64,000 nt of DNA from assembly GCA_963383645.1 (NCBI GenBank), contig OY726561.1, positions 140,761,441 through 140,825,440 of the forward strand. The letters are read 5' to 3'. The notes beneath the pieces were generated by a model. The model was given only the letters and a program-made list of their open reading frames with translations. It ran no database searches and had not been told where the DNA came from. Source of the DNA: Muscardinus avellanarius (Eukaryota; Chordata; Mammalia; Rodentia; Gliridae). The translations under genes were made by a program, and so were the position numbers. Within the stretch, counting starts at the first letter, position 1. Each line of letters opens with the position of its first letter. Below are positions 24,541 to 64,000 of this stretch, piece after piece.

Positions 24541-26705
24541 GCGGGCTGACCCCAGCCTTGGTGCCTGCGGGGCTCAAAAGGAGGCTGGGGGCTCCCCTGC
24601 ATCTCATGCCAGGTCGCAGACGCGGGGCTGCAGCCCTGCCGCCGTGTGCGTGGGGTCAGAGCTGGCGCCCCCATGGAGCCTCGGGTGAGCGCCAGGCCCA
24701 CTGAGGCAGGCGGGGTCCCCGGGGAGGCAGTGGCTGATGGCAAGAAGGGGGACGTGGTGACTGCCCAAGGCTCACCCCTTGACGTGTACCCTCGGGCTGC
24801 CTCCTCAGGCTTTACAAATCGTCCAGGCCAAGTGCTAGGCTTGGCACCGGCGCAGAGTATGTGCCCAGTTAACATAAGTGTGTGGGCCACATGGTAATGC
24901 GCTCCACTAAAGGGCACTGCGGGCTTATGAACTGGGGCCTCGCCAACCCCGGGGCTGGGGGGCTGGGGAGTATTTGTGCTTCAGGCCAAGAGGGGGCCCC
25001 GGGATGGGAACGGAAGGACGGGGCCAGCCTGGTGGGCCCTGGAGGGCCTCACAGAGCAGCGAGGAGCTACTGGAGAGTATGGGGCAAGGGACAGCCACAG
25101 GGTCAGGTGTGCACTCAGACAAGGCCCCAGGCGGCTCCAGGTGGGGAGCAGGTGCAAAAGGAGGGAGGTTCCTGGCGCAGGTCAGAGCTGAGCTGGGTGA
25201 ACGGGCCGGGCTGAGTGACGCGGAGGGGGGAGGTAGGAGGCAGGGGTCCCAAGGGGAAAGGGCCTGCTCCCACCAGGTGAGGCAGCCAGGAGCTCAGGCC
25301 GGGCCAGGACTGGAGGCAAGGCATTCATGAGGCCTCAAGAGGAGAGAGGCCCGTGCCTCCTGAAGGCCAGAAGAGGGAGGTAGCCAGAGAGGCAAAGACA
25401 GTGAAGGGCAGGAGGAGGCCGAGCCCGGGGAGTCTTTGGCCCCAAGAAGCGCTTCCTCACAGTGGCCGAGGCCCCGTGAAATACGGTCCCAGTCTTGGCC
25501 TGGGGGTGGGGATGGCCCCCTCCCTGCCGGGTGACATCTTGCTCTACAGGGGCGCCCTCCCTGCTCCGTGCCCGGGGAGAGCTGCTCTCCTGCCTCCCGG
25601 CTCCCATTTTCTCCTAAAAGACAACTGTCAGGCTTCATTAGACCCTCTCCTCCCGTGGGCCTACGTGCCACATCAGGCCTGGACTGATGGACAGGCACAG
25701 GAGTCCCGAGTACCAAGGGGCCAGCCTTCTCAGGGGACCAGAGGCCTGGAGGCAGGACCATCATCACCGTCCACCCATCGCACTTCCAAGCTCAGGCACG
25801 GGCCAATGGTGGGGCCGGCCCGGGGCACCGTGTGACGCCGGCCCGGCTCCTGGCTGGCCCGTGCTGGGTGGTCTCGTCTGAGGAGGGACAGCAATAGCAC
25901 CAGGGCGGACGCACCGTGAACGGTGACGGGCGCACGTGTTGCCAGCTGGAGGAGGGCGGTGGGTGGCCAGTTCACGGTATTGATTGTCGTTAGGGTTGGC
26001 ACTTCCTCACTGAGCTCGGCTCTGCAGGGGACCCCCGAGGCCCACACTCGTCAGGTCCACAGGCACCCCAGTTCAGGCCCAGAGGACGCTGGTCCTGGAT
26101 CCCCCCACAGGCCTTTCTGACATCTGGGCTCCATCAGCGCTGATGCAGTTCCCTTCAGCTCCCTCTGGTGCCTTGGCCCCCGTAGGAGTCACTTCCCCCT
26201 CCAGGGGCTGACCTGTGAGTGACAGGCCGGGCTGCCGCGTCTCCAGGCCTCGGCACCACCTGGCACTGGGCATGCCCAGTGACGGGTGCGACAGGACAGG
26301 CCCAGGGCTGGGCTGTGGGCGCCCTGCTCACAGGCGGGCGCCGGCGGCTCCCACAAGATGCTGGAGCCCAGCTTGCGTGAATGAGGCTTGGCAGCCTATG
26401 GGACAGGGCTCAGAGAGCCTGGGAGGGCAGGGGCCTGGGAGGCACCCCGTAACTTGTGGGACTCGCCTTGCCTGGTTTGTAGGGGAGCGAGAGAGAGTGC
26501 CTGTAGGGCCTGACCAGGCCTGGGGGTCCCCACCATCCTCCAGGCGGGGTCACTGCTGGGCTGAGGAATAGCAAAGCCACTGAGAAGCCAGCCATGGTCG
26601 GGGAGGGGCTCGCAGCAAGCTGGGCTGCGGGTATGTGTGTGAGGGGGCGGAAGGAGTCACAGGGAGAGAAAGGAGACAAGCTCGGGGTGGAACTACCTCC
26701 AGCCT

Positions 26706-27180
26706 CTATCTATCTATCTATCTATCCATCCTGGTGCTGGGATGGAACCCAGGGCATTCTACCTCGGAACTATGCCCCCAGCCCTATTTTATCTCTTATT
26801 GTGAGACGGGGTCTCAGTAAGTCGCAGCAGGACTCGCTAAGTTGCTGAGGCTGGCCATGAGCCTGCCATCCTCCTAAGTACTAAGTACTGTCTCAGCCTC
26901 CTAAGTACTGGGGTTACAGGGGTGCATCACCATATCCGACTCTCCCAGCCCTTTTTTTTTTTTTTTTTTGGCAGTACTGGGGATGGAACCCAGGGACATT
27001 CTACCTCCAAGCTACACCCTCAGCCCTATTTTTTTATTCTTTATTTTGAGACAAAGTCTCACTGAGTTGCAGAGGGCCTCACTAAGTAGATGAGGCTGTC
27101 CGAGAACCTGCAATCTTCCTATCTCAGCCTTCCAAATGCTGGGATTTCAAGCGTGCGCCACCACGTCTGGCTTACCCACA
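26706..27180 (-). mobile_element. (TATC)n run and two antisense composite SINEs
   Basis: Five tatc units at 26706-26726 lie at the tail of the first copy (to about 26942). A second antisense copy with its T-run spans 26950-27172. Confidence 0.8.
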
Positions 27181-27184
27181 GCCC

Positions 27185-27324
27185 TTTTGAAATTTTTGCT
27201 TTGATACTTTTATTGGTGAATTGTAATTGTACGTCAGAGTGTAATCCAGAGTGACACAAACATACATGCTCACAGCATTTGGTGTTTCTCGGGGTCCCAC
27301 CTCGCTTTTGCCCCTCCCCATACA
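27185..27324. mobile_element. Possible further LINE-derived sequence
   Basis: acttttattggtgaattgta and acaaacatacatgctcacag resemble a segment often seen beside L1 ends in squirrel-type genomes. The resemblance is from memory and weak. Confidence 0.35.
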
Positions 27325-28033
27325 ATAGTAAATGCTGGCAAGGTGTGGGGAAATAGGAACTTGTTTTTAGTTTTTATTTTTTCAGTACTGGAGACGGAAC
27401 TCAGGGGCATTCTACCTCTGAGCTACACCCCCAGCCCTATTTTTTATTCTTTATTTTGAAACGGGGTCTCACTGAGTTGCAGAGGGCCTCACTAAGTAGC
27501 TGAGGCTGTTTGTGAACCGCGATCCTCCGGTCTCAGCCTCTCAAATGCTGGGGTTACAAGCGTGCGCCCACGCCTGGCTTAGGAACCCTTACACACTGTT
27601 GGTAGGATTGCAAGTTAATATAACCACTACAGAGATCAGTACAGGGGTCACTCGACAGAGGAGGGGTGGAGCCATCGTATGACCCAGCTCTGCCACTCGT
27701 GGGCATCTTTCCAAAAGAACTAAAGTCAGAACTATAGTGCCAGCCGGGCGTGGTGGCGCACACTTGTAATCCCAGCATTCGGGAGGCTGACACCAGAGGA
27801 TCGCAGTTGCGGAGAGCCCCAGCTACTTAGTGAGGCCCTCCGCAACTTAGTGAGACCCTGTTTCAAAATAAAGAATAAAAAATAGGGTAGGGGGAATAGC
27901 TCAGAGGTCAAATGCCCCTGGGTTCCATCCCAGACCTGCAAAAAAAAAAAAAAAAAAAAAAATACTATAGTGATACAGCATATCCGTGTTTACAACAGCA
28001 CAATTCTCAACTGCTAAATTATGAAACCAATTT
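27325..28033 (+). mobile_element. LINE-1 ORF2 3'-end fragment split by two SINEs
   Basis: The pieces aatgctggcaaggtgtgggg, acacactgttggtaggattg, tatgacccagctctgccact and tccaaaagaactaaagtcag follow the usual L1 ORF2 3' order. An antisense SINE (27361-27579) is flanked by taggaac. A + strand SINE (27740-27963) is flanked by actatagtg. The L1 then resumes with gatacagcatatccgtgttt. Confidence 0.75.
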
Positions 28034-28234
28034 TTTAAAATTATTTTTTGGTACTGGGGGTTGAATTCAGGGCATTCTACTTCTGAGCTACACCCTCCAC
28101 CCTTTAAAAAATTTTTTTTTTTAATCAGGAAACAGGGTCTGCTAAGTTACTTGGACTGACCTTGACCTTGCGATCCTCCTGCCTCAGCCTCCCAAGTACT
28201 AGAATTACAGGTGTGCGCCCCACACCCGGCTGGG
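28033..28234 (-). mobile_element. Composite SINE just before exon W1
   Basis: Antisense copy ending in gtgtgcgccccacacccggc, about 115 bases upstream of the W1 acceptor. Confidence 0.8.
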
Positions 28235-28350
28235 CTGAGGGATTCCTGAGGGTCTGGTGGGATGAGGGGAGGGTGCTGGGCAGAGAAGGCTTTGGGACGG
28301 GCACGGGTGGGCAGCCCCCTCAGCCTCTGACCTCCCTGTGCTCTCCGCAG

Positions 28351-62071
<33,721 letters not shown>

Positions 62072-62709
62072 TAAGGGCCTGGGAAGCCCGCGGGCGCCCG
62101 CTCCTGCAGGAGGGCGGTCGCCCCACGCCCCCCACGGGTGTCGGGACAGCCTCGGTGACCTCGGTGTAGACACCACCCAGACGCACCTGGACCCGGAGGG
62201 CAGAAAGGGAGGGACTCCCGGTAGACACCCCCAGGGGGCGCGCGTGGACACACCCAGGGGCTCTCGGAGCCTTCCGCAGGGCCGGCACCTGCACGCGCGC
62301 TTGTCCCGCCCACCGCCTGCCCCTAACCTGAGCTGCGGCCCGCCGGCCCTCCTGTCTAAAGCCGAATGTCCAGCAGTGCCAAATGCCGGCGGGGGCCAAG
62401 GCCCCGCTGCCCCTCCCCAGCCACCCGTGACCCCCAAGGGCCCTCCCCGCCAGGTGCTCATCTAGCCATTTCTCAGTAGTGCCAGGCCCCAGCAAGACCA
62501 CACACTCCCGCACCGCGGCAGAGGAGCCCGCCAGACGTCCTTTGCCTTAGCAGGCGGGGGTGACCTGGCCTCTCCTGGCTGGGCCCTCACACCCCTGGTG
62601 TGGGTCTGTGCCCCCTCCCTATGCTCTGCGTGTGCACGCGCGCGCACACACGCACGCACACACACTCCCCGACCCTAGACGCACACAAACTCCTCCTGAA
62701 CACGCATTG

Positions 62710-62714
62710 GCGCG

Positions 62715-62768
<54 letters not shown>
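62710..62768 (+). repeat. (CG)n(CA)n dinucleotide tract in 3'UTR
   Basis: A run of CG steps passes directly into about 23 CA units. It is an alternating purine-pyrimidine tract of the kind able to form Z-DNA. Confidence 0.9.
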
Positions 62769-62771
<3 letters not shown>

Positions 62772-62910
62772 GCCGGCCCGGGCACAGCTCTTCAACCATG
62801 CATTCTAGTCATTTCCCCCAAAGGGCACCGAGCCTGGGGGCCAGGAGGGGGCTGAGGGCAGGGGGGTGTAGCCGCGGGACTCGGATGACTGGGCGGAGGG
62901 GGAGGGGAGG

Positions 62911-62938
62911 CATTAATTAATGGCTCCGTTAATTAATG
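62911..62938. repeat. Perfect 10-bp inverted repeat, hairpin in 3'UTR
   Basis: cattaattaa is followed by the loop tggctccg and then ttaattaatg, the exact reverse complement. In RNA the stem can extend by a G-U and a G-C pair on the outer side. Confidence 0.9.
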
Positions 62939-63421
62939 TCACGTGGCTTGTTGCTTTCTCAGTGTGTGTGTATGGTCCATGGCCGCTGCTGTGCCAGGGT
63001 GGGTGCCCACCAGGTGTGCCCTGCTTGGAAGTCAGCTCTGTCCTGGGGGAGGGGGGTGTAACTGTAGTGTAGTCAGGTGCTCCACGGAGAATATAAAAGT
63101 AAAAAAGAAAGAAACGTATACAGAAAAATGAGTATTTTAAGTTTAAAAAACAGAAAAACAGAACAATCCCCAGCAGGTAGTTGTGCAACCCGGGCCGGGT
63201 CTGATCTTCTCGTCACCCACCTGGCCTGGCTTCTCCCTCTCCGGGGGCTGGGGTTGGGGGCCATTTCCTTTGCCCTTTTTTTTTTTCTTTTGTTGTTCTT
63301 CTCTTTTGTACAGACAAGTCGGAAAAACAACAGCGACAAAAAAGTCAAGACACTTTGTAAAATACCGTGTGTGTGATTCCTTGTAAAATATTTTCAAATG
63401 GTTTATTACAGAAGATCAGTT

Positions 63422-63427
63422 ATTAAA
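63422..63427 (+). terminator. Poly(A) signal ATTAAA of CACNA2D2
   Basis: attaaa lies in cagttattaaataatg, the last of the AT-rich 3'UTR. A likely cleavage region follows about 15-25 bases on, with the T/G-richer gcttgtcggccctgggtg behind it. It is a common variant of AATAAA. Confidence 0.7.
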
Positions 63428-63445
63428 TAATGTTCATATTTTCAC

Positions 63446-64000
63446 TTCAAACAGTTTCCATCCGCTTGTCGGCCCTGGGTGAGGACTGGGTAGCCGGGAA
63501 GACCAGCGGCCGCCCCTCACGGTTCCACCTGCTCTGCTGAGACCAAAGGCAGGCCAGGTCCTGGCGGCCACAGGGCTGCAGAGCCAAGCCTTTGGCATAC
63601 GTTGTGTCATAGCACCTCACAAGCATCCAAGAAAAAGCTATCTTTAAAAAAAAATAGAAGAAGCCCAGAGCCTCAAGGCAAGGCGGGACCCCGGAGGCGT
63701 GGTGGCCACGCTTGTGATCCCAGAACTTGGGAGGCCAAGACAGGAGGATCGCAGGTTCTTCGCAGCCAGCCTTGGCTATTTAGTGAGGCCCTCTGCAACT
63801 TAGTGAGACCTTGTGACCCTGTTTCAAAATAGAGACTAGAAAACAGGGCTGGGGTTTTAGCTTGGAGGTAGAATGCTCCTGGGTTCCATCCCCAGTAAGG
63901 AAGGGACGGGGGAAAGAAGTCATAAGATGCCAGTTCAGGCTGGTCAGACATCCTGGTCTTGACAGGTGCTCTGCCTGGAGTCAAGGCTCCCATTCCCATC
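63446..64000. other. Intergenic sequence downstream of CACNA2D2
   Basis: One + strand composite SINE lies at 63690-63900. The rest is unique sequence with no exon. In man the next gene on this side is TMEM115, and nothing of it is visible here. Confidence 0.6.
63690..63900 (+). mobile_element. Composite B1-ID SINE downstream of the gene
   Basis: Full copy with ggcgtggtggccacgcttgt and ctgggttccatccccagtaa. Confidence 0.85.

Larger units (their letters stand above)
1..28350 (+). other. CACNA2D2: 5' large intron of CACNA2D2 (3' part), no coding exon recognised
   Basis: The next exon downstream (W1) begins in phase 0 with the codon for the Arg that starts the RLADAAE segment, so this stretch lies inside the intron before it (intron 3 if the exon plan of CACNA2D1 holds). 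I looked for the preceding alpha2delta-2 segment (FEVQENEPQKLVEK-like) and found nothing. The long open frames here are CpG/GC-rich shadows with no family resemblance. Contents are about 20 SINE copies in both orientations, a (CAG)14 repeat, a LINE fragment near 27.3-28.0 kb, and AT-rich islands that are candidate conserved noncoding elements, listed separately. The gaps between these hold GC-rich unique intron sequence with no further signal I can name. Confidence 0.8.

Noticed and set aside
63085..63100. Alternative poly(A) signal at gaatataaaag
   Set aside because: It is only a weak variant with no clear downstream element, and the ATTAAA at 63422 in a typical terminal UTR context is the better candidate.
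63340..63400. Pumilio sites in the 3'UTR (two ttgtaaaata)
   Set aside because: The Pumilio core is TGTANATA. Both copies read tgtaaaata with one base too many.

Overview
This is nuclear DNA from a mammal. It carries the 3' three quarters of one large multi-exon gene, CACNA2D2, which encodes the alpha2delta-2 auxiliary subunit of voltage-gated calcium channels. All exons lie on the + strand. The introns are packed with a composite SINE: a 7SL/B1-like left part joined to a tRNA/ID-like right part with the signatures tagctcagaggtagaat and ccctgggttccatcccc. B1-ID fusions of this type are known from squirrel-related rodents, so the host is probably a sciuromorph rodent (squirrel, mountain beaver or dormouse side). 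The species cannot be fixed from the sequence alone.

Layout. Positions 1-28350 are the 3' part of a long 5' intron with no exon I can support. They hold scattered SINEs, simple repeats and several AT-rich, homeobox-motif-rich islands in GC-rich DNA, which look like conserved noncoding elements. From 28351 to 61848 there are 36 coding exons, here called W1-W36. Together they give 3051 nt, that is 1016 codons plus stop, with every splice phase consistent. Three upstream exons, coding for the signal peptide and about 130 residues, lie before the window. The 3'UTR runs from 61849 to about 63445 and ends with an ATTAAA poly(A) signal. The last 550 bases are intergenic and contain one SINE.

Protein order along the gene: the segment before the VWA domain and the VWA_N region (W1-W5, with the RRR gabapentinoid-binding motif in W5); the VWA domain with its MIDAS motif split between W6 and W7 and continuing to W11; Cache-like regions (W12-W21); the rest of the alpha2 ectodomain and the delta peptide (W22-W35); and a hydrophobic C-terminal GPI-anchor signal (W36). 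The product passes through the secretory pathway, is cleaved into disulphide-linked alpha2 and delta, and raises CaV1/CaV2 surface expression.

The most notable points are a 21-nt alternative microexon (W20) with a GC donor behind a 700-bp pyrimidine-only tract; a probable U12-type intron between W34 and W35 with two possible acceptors six bases apart; a NAGNAG acceptor at W28; intronic islands with paired POU octamers and clustered homeodomain sites; a SINE subfamily with a broken tRNA-type B box; nested SINE insertions with clear target-site duplications; and a perfect AT-rich hairpin in the 3'UTR. I found no second protein-coding gene and no wholly new system.
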